From: Sphingomonas glacialis
GTDB lineage: Bacteria; Pseudomonadota; Alphaproteobacteria; Sphingomonadales; Sphingomonadaceae
NCBI RefSeq assembly: GCF_014653575.1
Contig: NZ_BNAQ01000005.1
Coordinates: forward strand, 186,001-250,000
DNA: 64,000 nt
Direction: 5' to 3'
Shown here: in pieces, positions 43,712-52,975 of the stretch
Numbering within the stretch: position 1 is the first letter of the stretch
How the letters are laid out: every line of letters begins with the position of its first letter
Made by a program: the position numbers and the translations under genes
Notes under the pieces: model-generated
The model's input: only the letters and a program-made list of their open reading frames with translations
Database searches by the model: none
What the model was told of the DNA's origin: nothing

Positions 43712-44503
43712 TTACGCGTCGATGCTTGTCCCCAATGCGGCATGCACCAGCCCGCCGTCGACCGTGATCGTATCGCCGATCACATAATCCCCGGCGCGCG
43801 ACGCGAGGTAGATCGCCGCGCCCGCCATGTCTTCGTCGACGCCGATGCGCTTGGCCGGAATGCTCTGCGCGATCGCCGAGCCGTGGTCGCGCGCGGCCTT
43901 GTTCATCTCGCTGGCAAACGCGCCCGGCGCGATCGAGGTGACGTTGATATGATCGGTGACGAGCCGCGCCGCCATCCGCTTGGTGAGATAGATCAACGCC
44001 GCCTTCGATGCCTGATAGCTGTACGTCTCCCACGGATTGAGCCGCTGGCCGTCGATCGAAGTGATGTTGATGACCTTGGCGGGTTGCCCTGCGCTCGCGG
44101 CGGCCTTGAGCGGTTCGAACAGCGCCTGCGTCAGGAAGAAGGGCGACTTGACGTTGAGGTCCATCACCTTGTCCCAGCCTTTTTCCGGGAACGCCTCGAA
44201 CGGTTCGCCCCAGGCGGCGCCGGCATTGTTGACGAGGATGTCGAGCTTGTCGGTGTGCTCGGCCAATTGCGCGGCGAGCGCCTTGCAGCCCGCGACGGTC
44301 GACACGTCCTGCGGTAGCGCGATGCACTTCTCGCCGAGCTCCTTGGCGGTCTCGAAACAGGCATCGGCCTTGCGCGCCGAGATGTAGACGGTCGCGCCTT
44401 GCGCGATGAAGCCGGCCGCGATCATCTTGCCGATGCCGCGCGAGCCCCCGGTGACGAGCGCGACGCGTCCGTCGAGGCGGAACAGGGTAGTGGTGTCCAT
44501 CAT
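43712..44503 (-). CDS. Short-chain dehydrogenase/reductase
   Basis: This 263-residue classical SDR has the NAD(P) motif VTGGSRGIGKMIAAGF at residue 17, NNAGAAWG, the catalytic Ser in INITSIDGQ, and YSYQASK (Tyr-x3-Lys). The C-terminus GDTITVDGGLVHA is typical of 3-oxoacyl-ACP reductase-like SDRs. The acyl-CoA dehydrogenase gene lies upstream on the same strand with a repeat pair between, so a shared fatty-acid or ketone pathway is plausible. Substrate not determined. Confidence 0.88.
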   Translation of the reverse strand: MMDTTTLFRLDGRVALVTGGSRGIGKMIAAGFIAQGATVYISARKADACFETAKELGEKCIALPQDVSTVAGCKALAAQLAEHTDKLDILVNNAGAAWGEPFEAFPEKGWDKVMDLNVKSPFFLTQALFEPLKAAASAGQPAKVINITSIDGQRLNPWETYSYQASKAALIYLTKRMAARLVTDHINVTSIAPGAFASEMNKAARDHGSAIAQSIPAKRIGVDEDMAGAAIYLASRAGDYVIGDTITVDGGLVHAALGTSIDA

Positions 44504-44525
44504 CTTCTCTCCTGATTTTTTCTTG

Positions 44526-44628
44526 CTCCCCTCCCGCTTGCGGGAGGGGCTGGGGGAGGGGCGTGCCTCAAGCGCGGCGCTTGCCGGCGCTGCCCTCCCC
44601 TAACCCCTCCCGCAGGCGGGAGGGGGAT
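44526..44628. repeat. Inverted repeat pair, family C
   Basis: Two copies of a ~35-base element built on cccctcccgc/gcgggagggg plus tgggggaggg, in opposite orientation (44526-44561 and 44593-44628). It sits between the acyl-CoA dehydrogenase and SDR genes. Same family at 57369-57474 and 60535-60640. Confidence 0.88.
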
Positions 44629-44667
44629 TTGGTTGTGCGCCTTACACGGCGGCGGCTTGCGACGAGC

Positions 44668-45813
44668 TCACCCCCCGCGCTTGATCGTCTCGCGCGCGAT
44701 GATGATCTGCTGGATCTGGCTGGTGCCCTCGTAGATCCGGAACAACCGCACGTCGCGGTACAGCCGCTCGATCCCGTAATCGGCGATGTAGCCCGCCCCG
44801 CCGAAGATCTGCACCGCGCGATCGGCGACGCGGCCGACCATCTCGCTCGCATAATATTTGGCGGCGGCCGATTCCATCACGACGTCCTTGCCGGCGTCCT
44901 TGGCGGCCGCAGTCTCGAGCACCATCGCGCGCGCAACCAGCGCCTCGGTCTTCGAATCGGCGAGCATCCCCTGGATCAACTGGTGCTCCGCGATCGGCTT
45001 GCCGAACTGCGTGCGCGTCGTGGCATAGGCAACGCAATCGGCGATCAACCGTTCGGCGACGCCAACGCACACCGCCGAGATATGCAGCCGCCCGCGGTCG
45101 AGCACGCGCATCGCGATCTTGAAGCCCTCGCCCTCGGCGCCCAAGCGGTTCTCGGCGGGGACGACGACATCGTCGAAAACCACGTCGGCGACCTTGGCAC
45201 CCTTCTGCCCCATCTTCTTCTCAGGATGGCCGATCGACACGCCCGCCAGATCGCGCGGCACAAGGAAGGCCGAGACGCCGCGCGCGCCGGGTGTGTCGCT
45301 GGTCCGCGCCATCACGGTGAACAAGTCGGCCTTGTCGGCATTGGTGATGTAGCGCTTGGTGCCGTTCAGCCGGTACGACTGCCCGTCGAAGGTCGCGCGC
45401 GTCTTCACCGCGCCCGAATCCGATCCGACATCGGGTTCGGTCAGCGCGAAGCTGGTGATGATCTCGCCGCTCGCGATGCGCGGCAGCCACGCCGCTTTCT
45501 GCTCGGCATTGCCCGCCATCACGAGCCCCTGCGAGCCGATCCCGACATTGGTGCCGAAGGTCGAGCGGAAGGCAGGCGTGGTGCGACCGAGCTCGATCGC
45601 GACCTTGGCCTCCTCGAGCATCGTCAGGCCGAGACCGCCATATTCCTCGTCGATCGACAGGCCGAACAGCCCCATCTCGCGCATGTCCTGCACGACGTCG
45701 GCCGGGATCGCATCGGCTTCCTCGACCGCGGCTTCGAGCGGGCGGAGCCGTTCGGCGACGAAACGGCGTACCGTGTCGATCAATGCGTCGAAGGTTTCGG
45801 GGTCGAGTGCCAT
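44668..45813 (-). CDS. Acyl-CoA dehydrogenase
   Basis: A 381-residue FAD enzyme for alpha,beta-dehydrogenation of acyl-CoA. FAD and substrate motifs are present: FALTEPDVGSDSGAVKTRA (residues 125-143), GTKRYITNADKADLFTVMA, and the C-terminal RLYRDVRLFRIYEGTSQIQQIIIAR, in which the Glu of YEGTS is the catalytic base. Chain-length preference cannot be read. It begins the pair with the SDR gene. Confidence 0.92.
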   Translation of the reverse strand: MALDPETFDALIDTVRRFVAERLRPLEAAVEEADAIPADVVQDMREMGLFGLSIDEEYGGLGLTMLEEAKVAIELGRTTPAFRSTFGTNVGIGSQGLVMAGNAEQKAAWLPRIASGEIITSFALTEPDVGSDSGAVKTRATFDGQSYRLNGTKRYITNADKADLFTVMARTSDTPGARGVSAFLVPRDLAGVSIGHPEKKMGQKGAKVADVVFDDVVVPAENRLGAEGEGFKIAMRVLDRGRLHISAVCVGVAERLIADCVAYATTRTQFGKPIAEHQLIQGMLADSKTEALVARAMVLETAAAKDAGKDVVMESAAAKYYASEMVGRVADRAVQIFGGAGYIADYGIERLYRDVRLFRIYEGTSQIQQIIIARETIKRGG

Positions 45814-45955
45814 GGGTCCGCCATCTGCCGTTTCTGTGCAGGGACGCGATGCCCGATCCCGGCGCGGCTCGCAAACCCGAAATTCAAAAGCGCGGCGTGT
45901 CGCGCGTTTCGTAGCTGTGAAGCGCCATACTAGGCTACCAAACGATCGTTGGGCG

Positions 45956-46435
45956 TCAGCTCGCCGATGGCTGGACGAAGCCGCTCAACACCCAGCCCGA
46001 TTGGCACGGCCCGGCATAAGCGCGCGGACCCGCGAGCGAGGCGGTGACCCCGCAATCGCTGGTTGGCGAGTCGGCGGGCGGTATCACGACGCCTTGCCAG
46101 CGCTGATCGAGCGAGCGCGAGCACAGATACATCTTTGCGCCGTCGCCGAGCCGGACGACTTCGTCGGCTTCGGCGAAAGGGGCGGTGCGTACCGCAAGAT
46201 AGCGCTCTCCGGCAGGGGACAAGTTCACCACCTGTCCGACACTGGCGCAGGCGCGAAATGCCGGTCCGCCTTCGCCGACACGCACCGGCTGGACGCCCGG
46301 CGTGAGCGTCGCGGCGTTCGACTGGTAGAGCGCAGCGTCGTCATCGGGCACAGCCTCGCGCGAGCATCCTGTCAGCGAGGCGCCAACCATCAGCAAGGCA
46401 AGCACGAGGCGCGGGCGGGCAGTGGTTGGTTTCAT
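45956..46435 (-). CDS. Lipoprotein of unknown function
   Basis: The 159-residue protein has a lipoprotein signal (LVLALLMVGASLTGC, lipobox LTGC at residues 21-24). The mature part has small beta-strand units and four cysteines (FRACASV, MYLCSRS, SDCGVT, GPCQSG). YLAVRTAPFAEADEVVRLGDGAKMYLC resembles a bacterial SH3-like repeat. No specific family. Confidence 0.65.
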   Translation of the reverse strand: MKPTTARPRLVLALLMVGASLTGCSREAVPDDDAALYQSNAATLTPGVQPVRVGEGGPAFRACASVGQVVNLSPAGERYLAVRTAPFAEADEVVRLGDGAKMYLCSRSLDQRWQGVVIPPADSPTSDCGVTASLAGPRAYAGPCQSGWVLSGFVQPSAS

Positions 46436-46639
46436 CGTGCGATTCTTAGCCGGGATCGCGTGACTTGGCGAGCGCGCACCGCTGCTCCCGACCGTCGGCG
46501 GATGCCGAAACGGGCAGTCATCGTGCAGTCAACTCGCTTCGTCGGAAAAGGTTCCGTTCATCGGGGAGACAGGGTTTCCAGCGGCGCGGCGACCTGCTTT
46601 GAGACACTCAACGAGTTCAAACGACCTTTGGGGGGTCAC

Positions 46640-47167
46640 ATGACATTCAAGGCTTTGGCAGCGCGTTTTGCGCTGGTGGTATCGTGCGCCCTGCTGACGG
46701 CGACCCCTGCAATGGCGCAGTTCTGGCAGTGTGCGCCGTTCGCGCGCGAAGTGTCGGGGATCGACCTGCACGGCAACGCGAACACCTGGTGGGGCCAGGC
46801 CGCTGGTCGTTACACGCGTGGCCATGCCCCCAAGGTCGGCGCAGTGCTCGCTTTCTCGGCGACCAGCCGGATGCGCATGGGCCATGTCGCAATGGTCAGC
46901 GAAGTCGTGAACGACCGCGAAGTCCTGCTGACCCACGCCAATTGGTCGCGCCGCGGCGGCGTCGAGCATGACGTCCGCGCGATCGACGTCTCGGCCAATG
47001 GCGACTGGAGCGAAGTCAAGGTGTGGTACGGCCCGCAGGGTGGCCTCGGCACCTCGGCCTATCCGACCAAGGGCTTCATCTATTCGGCCAAGTCGACCGG
47101 CGACGACACGCAGGACCACGCCGCGCCGATGATCATGGCATCGCTGTCGAACGATCGTCACGGCTGA
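46640..47167 (+). CDS. Secreted CHAP-domain hydrolase
   Basis: A 175-residue protein with a signal peptide ending TPAMAQ. The CHAP (NlpC/P60-like) triad is readable: Cys in WQCAPFAREVSG (residue ~31), His in RMGHVAMVSEVV, and Asn in LLTHANWSRRG. Such proteins cut peptidoglycan peptides as endopeptidases or amidases. The domain starts right after the signal peptide and no cell-wall-binding module is present. GGGGGG lies before ATG 46640. Cell-wall remodelling is inferred. Confidence 0.83.
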   Translation: MTFKALAARFALVVSCALLTATPAMAQFWQCAPFAREVSGIDLHGNANTWWGQAAGRYTRGHAPKVGAVLAFSATSRMRMGHVAMVSEVVNDREVLLTHANWSRRGGVEHDVRAIDVSANGDWSEVKVWYGPQGGLGTSAYPTKGFIYSAKSTGDDTQDHAAPMIMASLSNDRHG

Positions 47168-47173
47168 TCGACC

Positions 47174-47191
47174 CCCCGGCCGTAGCCGGGG
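47174..47191. terminator. Hairpin between convergent CHAP and msrB genes
   Basis: CCCCGGC, loop CGTA, GCCGGGG: a perfect 7-bp stem 7 bases after the CHAP gene stop. There is no T-run, so termination is only probable. Confidence 0.4.
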
Positions 47192-47199
47192 AGCGGGGG

Positions 47200-47691
47200 T
47201 CAGGCCTTGCCCGGCGTGAAGGTCATCGCCACGCCATTCATGCAATAGCGCAGGCCCGTCGGCTTCGGGCCATCATCGAACACATGGCCGAGATGCCCGC
47301 CGCAGCGGCGGCAATGCACTTCGGTCCGCGCCATGCCGAGCGAACTGTCGGTGCGCGACTTGACCGCATTGGCGAGCGGTGCCCAGAAGCTCGGCCAGCC
47401 CGTGCCGCTCTCGAACTTGGTCTTCGACGAAAAAGCCGGCAGCGCGCATCCTGCGCACGAGAAGATCCCGGCGCGATGCTCCTTGTTGAGCGGGCTGCTA
47501 TACGGCGCTTCGGTGCCTTCATGCCGCAGCACGGTATACGCGGCGGGCGAGAGCTTGGCCTTCCACTGCGCATCGCTCAGCGTCAGTTCGAACTTCTCGG
47601 GCGGGCCAGCGCTCGCGCCCTTGCAGCCGAACAGCGCGAAGGCGGCGGCACCGGTGCCGGCGAGGGTGAGGAAATGGCGGCGGTCGTGCAT
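47200..47691 (-). CDS. msrB: Exported peptide-methionine (R)-S-oxide reductase
   Basis: A 163-residue protein. The N-terminus RRHFLTLAGTGAAAFALFGC is a twin-arginine-like export signal with a possible lipobox Cys. The MsrB domain has two zinc CxxC pairs (CAGC, CRRC), GTGWPSFWAPL, and the catalytic Cys in GLRYCMNGVAM. It repairs oxidised methionine, here outside the cytoplasm. The longer upstream frame lacks support. Confidence 0.9.
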   Translation of the reverse strand: MHDRRHFLTLAGTGAAAFALFGCKGASAGPPEKFELTLSDAQWKAKLSPAAYTVLRHEGTEAPYSSPLNKEHRAGIFSCAGCALPAFSSKTKFESGTGWPSFWAPLANAVKSRTDSSLGMARTEVHCRRCGGHLGHVFDDGPKPTGLRYCMNGVAMTFTPGKA

Positions 47692-47825
47692 CGGTCGGAT
47701 CCTCTTGGCGTCACAGTCCTTATACGCTCGGACTGCGGGATAGTTACGCGATTTTGCGGTCCCCGGACGCATCGGGTGACGCGCGGATAGGGGAACCCCA
47801 AACGGTTTCGCGCGCTTCAAGCCGT

Positions 47826-48110
47826 ATGACGATGCAACAGCTCGATCCGCCGCTTCCGGTTCACGTGCTCGACAAGGGGCCAGGCTTTGCCTTTGCCGTG
47901 ATCGATTACGGCCAGGAGCATAACCTCATCTGGGTCACCGCGATCAACGAGACCGGCGAGATCTGGTGTGCGCCCAATCCCAAGGTCCGCATGCAAGCGA
48001 ACTGGACGATGGGCCGCAAGGCACCGCCCGCAGTCGTTGCGCGGCAGAATGGCGATTGCTCCGGCGATGCCGAGCCGGTGCGTGCCGAGGCGATTGCCAA
48101 GCCGAACTGA
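47826..48110 (+). CDS. Hypothetical protein, 94 aa
   Basis: A soluble protein with GPGFAFAVIDYGQEHNLIWVTAINETGEIWCAPNP and a C-terminal low-complexity tail. The core resembles small conserved proteins seen in sphingomonads and some phages, but no domain is named. ATG 47826; ATG 47832 is the alternative. It is divergent from msrB. Coding use looks normal. Confidence 0.55.
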   Translation: MTMQQLDPPLPVHVLDKGPGFAFAVIDYGQEHNLIWVTAINETGEIWCAPNPKVRMQANWTMGRKAPPAVVARQNGDCSGDAEPVRAEAIAKPN

Positions 48111-48134
48111 GGTGGGCAATCGTCCCTCGCTAAG

Positions 48135-48165
48135 CCGTCACCCCGGGACGGGGCCGGGGTGACGG
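48135..48165. repeat. Single palindrome, family B variant
   Basis: CCGTCACCCCGG, central gacgg, then GGCCGGGGTGACGG: a long perfect-armed palindrome between the convergent 94-aa gene and CYP153. It may serve as terminator for both. Confidence 0.75.
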
Positions 48166-48175
48166 CAGGGTAGGG

Positions 48176-49405
48176 TCAGTAGCGGCTGATTTCCACCGGC
48201 AGCTTGCGATACCCGTGGACGAAGCACGCCGCGACTCGCTCGGGTTCGCCCAGCACATTCACCCGCATCCGCCGCTTCGCCATTTCCTCGAGCAGGATCG
48301 CGATCTGCATCTCGGCAAGCCGCGCTCCGACGCACCGATGGATACCGTGACCGAACGCCAGATGGCGTCGTGCGTTGGGGCGGTCGACGATGATCGTGTC
48401 GGGATCCTCGAACACGCTCTCGTCGCGATTGGCCGAGATATACCAGAGCGCAAGCTTGTCGCCCGCCTTGATCTGCTGCCCATCGAGCTCGGAATCGACC
48501 GTCGCGGTGCGGCGCATGTGCGCGAGCGGCGTCTGCCAGCGAATCACTTCCTGAACCGTGTTCGCGATGAGCGACGGATCGGCTTCGAGCTTCGCCCGCT
48601 GGTCGGGGAACAGGTCGAGCCCATACGCGACCGCGCTCATCGTGTTGCGCGTGGTGTCGTTGCCGCCGACGATCAGCAGGATCAGGTTCCCCAGGAATTC
48701 CATCTGGTCCATTTCCGCCATCGCGTCGGAATGGATCATCATCGAGATCAGGTCGGGCGTCGGCGGCTTGCCGATCTTGGCGTTCCAGAGGTTCTGGAAG
48801 TAGCCGCCGCACTCGTACATGTGCTTGAGCCGCTCGATCCGGAGTTCCTCATTCTTGACGAGCTCGATATCGCCCGCCCAGTCCGACCAGAAGGTCAGCT
48901 TGCGGCGATCCTCCCACGGAAAATCGAACAGGATCGCGAGCATTTGCGTGGTGAGTTCGACCGAGACGGTGTCGACCCAGTCGAACGGCGTGTTCCAGCT
49001 GAGCGAATCGAGCACTTCGGCGGTGCGCATGCGGATATTGTCGCTCATCCGCACCATCTCGGACGGCGTGAAGGCGGGCGCGACGGTGCGGCGCTGGCCG
49101 GTATGCTTTGGCCGGTCCATCGCGATGAACATCGGCATGCGCACGTCGGTCGGGTTGTTCTCGATGAAATCGGCGAGCGTTATGCCGCCGGCCTGCGACG
49201 AGTAGAGATCGGGCAGCGATTCGACCGTGACGATCGGCTTGTAGGTCGACACCGACCAATACGGCCCGAAGTCCGAATGCTCGACGCGGTGCACTGGCGC
49301 GGTCGCGCGCAGCTCGCGGAACGGCGCCTGCCAGACATCGTCCCGGTAGAGTTCGGGTCGACTGACGTCGAGCCGATCGATCACGTCCTGCGCCAAAGTC
49401 GCCAT
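48176..49405 (-). CDS. Cytochrome P450, CYP153 family (alkane/fatty-acid terminal hydroxylase type)
   Basis: The 409-residue protein shows the CYP153 hallmarks: MFIAMDRPKHTGQRRTVAPAF, FIGN-like EFLGNLILLIVGGNDTTRNTMS (I-helix), EVIRWQTPLAHMRRTA (ExxR region), NRDESVFEDPD, and the heme loop AFGHGIHRCVGARLAEMQ with the axial Cys. CYP153 enzymes add a terminal hydroxyl to medium-chain alkanes and similar molecules. The usual ferredoxin and ferredoxin reductase genes are not adjacent, so electron donors must come from elsewhere. AAGGAGAGGG precedes the ATG. It starts 29 bases after the ABC permease. Confidence 0.9.
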   Translation of the reverse strand: MATLAQDVIDRLDVSRPELYRDDVWQAPFRELRATAPVHRVEHSDFGPYWSVSTYKPIVTVESLPDLYSSQAGGITLADFIENNPTDVRMPMFIAMDRPKHTGQRRTVAPAFTPSEMVRMSDNIRMRTAEVLDSLSWNTPFDWVDTVSVELTTQMLAILFDFPWEDRRKLTFWSDWAGDIELVKNEELRIERLKHMYECGGYFQNLWNAKIGKPPTPDLISMMIHSDAMAEMDQMEFLGNLILLIVGGNDTTRNTMSAVAYGLDLFPDQRAKLEADPSLIANTVQEVIRWQTPLAHMRRTATVDSELDGQQIKAGDKLALWYISANRDESVFEDPDTIIVDRPNARRHLAFGHGIHRCVGARLAEMQIAILLEEMAKRRMRVNVLGEPERVAACFVHGYRKLPVEISRY

Positions 49406-49434
49406 AGTCCCTCTCCTTTTGGGGGAGTGAACGT

Positions 49435-50691
49435 CTAACTGACACTCATGTCAACAGTCTTGCGCCGACCGAACAGCCGGCCGCTCCCCGATTGCAGCAC
49501 GCCGCGCCGGAAAGCCCGCGCGCCGACGGTGATCGCGATCGCGACCCATAGCGCTTGCCAGGCGAGGGCTGCGACATGCGGCCACAGCTCGGGCTGGTTC
49601 GCGGCATGCGCCGCCATCGCATAGGGTGAGCTGAGCGGGAAGATTTCGACGACCTTGGCGAGCATCGAATCGGGGGCGGCGCTGGCCTTCAACGCAAGCC
49701 CGAACATCGCGACCTGGATGATCGTGATCGGCAACGACATCATCTGCAGTTCGCGCGCGGTCGAGGCTTGCGCGCCGACGCCGAGGAACACCGCGCCGAG
49801 CAGCAGATACGCCATCGCGAAATAGGCAAAGAACAACAGGAAGAACATCGGCGCGCCGACCGCGGGGCCGATCTCGCCGATCGCGGTGGCGTAGCGCGGG
49901 GGCAGGATGCCGCCGATCTGCGTGACGAGCGTCGTCCAGAAACCGACGAAGAGGATCGCCGAGCCGAACATCCCGAGCAACTTGCCGAAGAACACCGCTT
50001 CGAGCGGGACCGCTGCGGCGAGCACTTCGACCACCTTGTTGCTGCGCTCTTCCATCATCGTACCGACGACCTGGCCGGCGAGCAGCAGGGCGAGGAAGAA
50101 GATGCCGAACACGGCGATGAAGGCGGCTTGCTTGTGGCCGCTCTCGGTCGGTGCGGCGCGCGCGATCGAGCTGAGCGTCGCGGTGCTGAGCGGCTTGGTC
50201 TGCGCCGGGTCGGTGCGCAACGTCGCCTCGGCGAGCGAGGCGAGATAGCGCGCATCGGCGCGGCCCTGGCCGTCATACAGAATCGTCGGATGGGTCAGGT
50301 CGCCGAACAGCGTCGCAGACGCATCGATGCCCTTGCGGCTCTTGAACGCGGCGCGCGCCTGCGCCTCTGGATCGGTACCGGGCGCCTCGATCGCCAGCAG
50401 GGGCGGGCGGTCACCGCGCGCGAAGGCATCGCGCAGGCGCGCATCGGCGGATCGCATCGCGTCCTGTTGCGCCGAGGGGACAATCGCGACGATCCGCGTC
50501 TTCTCGCTCGATCCGCTCGCCACGGTCGACGCCCCCATCCCGCCGACGAGACCGAAGCCGATCGTGAACAGCGGCGAGAGCAGGAACAGCAGGAAGGTCG
50601 GCGTGAACACCGTCGCGACGAAATCGCGCCGTGCGATCGTCATCGCCTGGCGGATGGTGCGGCGCGTGTTGCTTATCGGGTGCGCGCTCAT
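49435..50691 (-). CDS. ABC-2 type transporter permease (NatB-like)
   Basis: The 418-residue protein has one N-terminal membrane segment (TVFTPTFLLFLLSPLFTIG), a large periplasmic loop (to about residue 170), then five or six membrane segments (AAFIAVFGIFFLALLLAGQVVG ... AMAYLLLGAVFLGVG). This is the NatB/YhaP layout. ATG 50691 overlaps the ATPase stop by four bases. The exported substrate is not evident; NatAB relatives extrude Na+ or other compounds. Confidence 0.88.
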   Translation of the reverse strand: MSAHPISNTRRTIRQAMTIARRDFVATVFTPTFLLFLLSPLFTIGFGLVGGMGASTVASGSSEKTRIVAIVPSAQQDAMRSADARLRDAFARGDRPPLLAIEAPGTDPEAQARAAFKSRKGIDASATLFGDLTHPTILYDGQGRADARYLASLAEATLRTDPAQTKPLSTATLSSIARAAPTESGHKQAAFIAVFGIFFLALLLAGQVVGTMMEERSNKVVEVLAAAVPLEAVFFGKLLGMFGSAILFVGFWTTLVTQIGGILPPRYATAIGEIGPAVGAPMFFLLFFAYFAMAYLLLGAVFLGVGAQASTARELQMMSLPITIIQVAMFGLALKASAAPDSMLAKVVEIFPLSSPYAMAAHAANQPELWPHVAALAWQALWVAIAITVGARAFRRGVLQSGSGRLFGRRKTVDMSVS

Positions 50692-51623
50692 GCGGTGTGC
50701 TCCGTCGCGGCCTTGGCGGTGTGTCCTGCAGCGCCGACGATCCGCACGAACGCGTCGTGCAAGCCGGGGCGTTCGATCGACAGGCCGGCGATCCCGTGGC
50801 CCGCACCGATCAAACGGCTGAGCGCTTGCTCGACCCCGCCATCGGGGACTTCGAACGACCAGCCGTGTTCGTCATGGCGCGCGTCGGCGGGCAAATGCTG
50901 TGCGATCGTCGGATCGTCGCGCTCCGGCACATAGTGCGCGCGCATCGGGAGCATCCCGCGCGCGTCGGCGACGGTGCCCTCGAAGCGACGCTTGCCGCCG
51001 GCGATGATCGCGAGCCGGTCGCACAGCCGCTCGGCGTGCGCCATCACGTGGGTCGAGAAGAGCACCGTCGCGCCGCGGTCGCGCTCGGCGAGGATCAGCG
51101 CTTCCAAGCGTTCCTGATTGACCGGATCGAGCCCCGAAAAGGGTTCGTCGAGCACGAGCAGATCGGGCTGGTGGACGACCGAGCCGAGCAGCTGGACGAG
51201 CTGCGCCATGCCCTTCGACAGTTTGCGGATCTTGGTGTCGACCGCATGGCCGAGCCCCGCCGCCTCGAGCAGTTCGACCGCGCGCTTGCGTCCGGTCCTG
51301 AGATCGAGCCCGCGTAAAGCACCCATGAAGGCGACCGCCTCCTTGGCGCGCATCGCCGGGTAGAGCCCGCGTTCTTCGGGGAGATAGCCGACGCGGTCGC
51401 TCGCATCGCGCGGGCGATCGTGGCCGAGCAGCGTGCGGCTGCCGCCATCGGGCTCGATGATGCCGAGCAGCATCCGCAGCGTCGTCGTCTTGCCCGCGCC
51501 ATTGGGGCCGAGCACGCCGTAGATCGCGCCCTTGGGCACCGCGATGTCGACGCCGTCGACAACGCGCCGCCCGCCGAAATTCTTGATCAGGCCGGAGGCG
51601 CTGACCGCCAGATGATTGTCCAA
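50688..51623 (-). CDS. ABC transporter ATP-binding protein (NatA-like)
   Basis: This 311-residue ATPase has Walker A GPNGAGKTTTLRML (residue ~40), signature LSKGMAQLVQLLG, Walker B LLVLDEPFSGLDP and switch His in LFSTHVMAHAE. The last ~85 residues form the accessory domain of drug/Na+-type ABC-2 exporters. It is the first gene of ATPase-permease-CYP153. Confidence 0.9.
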   Translation of the reverse strand: MDNHLAVSASGLIKNFGGRRVVDGVDIAVPKGAIYGVLGPNGAGKTTTLRMLLGIIEPDGGSRTLLGHDRPRDASDRVGYLPEERGLYPAMRAKEAVAFMGALRGLDLRTGRKRAVELLEAAGLGHAVDTKIRKLSKGMAQLVQLLGSVVHQPDLLVLDEPFSGLDPVNQERLEALILAERDRGATVLFSTHVMAHAERLCDRLAIIAGGKRRFEGTVADARGMLPMRAHYVPERDDPTIAQHLPADARHDEHGWSFEVPDGGVEQALSRLIGAGHGIAGLSIERPGLHDAFVRIVGAAGHTAKAATEHTA

Positions 51624-51715
51624 GAAGACCCCCGCCGCGTGGCCCCGATACGGAGCGCTGTGTTAGCTGTGTAGTATAGCGCGCCGGGCTTCGACAAGCG
51701 CGGCGCGAACACGCT

Positions 51716-52792
51716 ATGTGGGCGACAATGGTTGACGCTTTGCCCCTCGAACAGCGCCTTGCGGCAAAAGCGCGCGAATTCGGTTTCGTCGCGTGCGGGG
51801 TCGCCGCGGCGGACGCTGCGCCGCGGACCGCCGAGCGGTTGCAGCAATGGCTGCGCGAGGGGCTGCACGGCGGGATGATCTGGATGGAGGAGCGCGCGCA
51901 CCACCGCGAATCCCCCGCCGGGCTGTGGCCCGAGGTGAAGAGCGTGATCGCGCTCGGGATGAGCTATGCCCCGGCGACCGATCCGCTCGCATTGGCGGGC
52001 GAGGGCGGGGTGGGGCGAATCTCGACCTATGCGCAGGGCGGCGATTATCACGACGTGGTGAAGCGCGCGTTGAAGGCCCTCGCGCGCTGGCTGGTGGCGG
52101 AAGAACCGGGGATCGACCTCAAGGTGTTCGTCGATACCGCGCCTGTCATGGAAAAGCCGCTCGCCGAGGCGGCGGGGCTGGGGTGGCAGGGCAAGCATAC
52201 CAATCTGGTGAGCCGTAGCGAGGGCAGCTGGCTGTTCCTCGGCGCGATCTACACGACGCTCGACATCGCCGCCTTCGGGGCGCTTCCGCCACCGGTCGCC
52301 GATCACTGCGGATCGTGCGACGCCTGCCAGCGCGCGTGCCCGACCGATGCCTTCCCCGCGCCCTACCGGCTCGATGCGCGACGCTGCATTTCGTACCTGA
52401 CGATCGAACATGCCGGGCCGATCCCGCTCGAATTCCGCAAGGGTATCGGCAACCGCATCTACGGCTGCGACGATTGTCTCGCGGTCTGCCCGTGGAACAA
52501 GTTCGCCGCCGCTGCGCACGCCAACCGCGCCTTCCTGCCGCGCGCCGAACTGGTCGCGCCCGAACTCGCCGACCTGCTTGCGCTCGACGATGCGGGGTTT
52601 CGCCAGGTGTTCGCCGGCTCGCCGATCAAGCGCATCGGGCGCGACCGAATGGTGCGCAACTGTCTGATCGCGGCGGGCAATAGCGGCGATGCGGGATTGC
52701 GCGCGCAGGTCGCTGGACTGCGCGACGATCCAAACCCCGTCGTGGCGGAGGCGGCGGAGTGGGCATTCGCGGCGCTAGCCACCGCGTCATAG
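51716..52792 (+). CDS. queG: Epoxyqueuosine reductase
   Basis: The 358-residue protein performs the last step of queuosine synthesis on tRNA. It has an N-terminal cobalamin-dependent domain ([42 protein letters not shown]) and two 4Fe-4S motifs, [15 protein letters not shown] and [16 protein letters not shown], followed by a short HEAT-like tail. ATG 51716 is used; ATG 51728 is the alternative. It is divergent from the ABC genes. Confidence 0.94.
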   Translation: MWATMVDALPLEQRLAAKAREFGFVACGVAAADAAPRTAERLQQWLREGLHGGMIWMEERAHHRESPAGLWPEVKSVIALGMSYAPATDPLALAGEGGVGRISTYAQGGDYHDVVKRALKALARWLVAEEPGIDLKVFVDTAPVMEKPLAEAAGLGWQGKHTNLVSRSEGSWLFLGAIYTTLDIAAFGALPPPVADHCGSCDACQRACPTDAFPAPYRLDARRCISYLTIEHAGPIPLEFRKGIGNRIYGCDDCLAVCPWNKFAAAAHANRAFLPRAELVAPELADLLALDDAGFRQVFAGSPIKRIGRDRMVRNCLIAAGNSGDAGLRAQVAGLRDDPNPVVAEAAEWAFAALATAS

Positions 52793-52805
52793 CGCGCTCC
52801 CCCAC

Positions 52806-52889
52806 CGTTCGCACTGAGCTTATCGAAGGGCTGACCTTCTTGCCACCGTGGAAAGAGAGAATAGTGCTTCGACAAGCTCAGCACGAACG
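52806..52889. repeat. Inverted REP pair, family A (variant)
   Basis: Copies at 52806-52830 and 52867-52889 in opposite orientation, each differing at a few bases from the copies near era. They lie between the convergent queG and lipoprotein genes. Confidence 0.82.
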
Positions 52890-52975
52890 GGATGGGGTAA
52901 CGCGCGCCAACCGGGGCGTGGGGGGACGCACGGATGAAGTAGGCGCGATCGACGTACCTCCCGCTCGCTTGAGCC

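Noticed and set aside
45356..46639. Long open extension upstream of the CHAP gene
   Set aside because: It overlaps the acyl-CoA dehydrogenase and lipoprotein genes on the other strand; the signal peptide starting at 46640 marks the real start.
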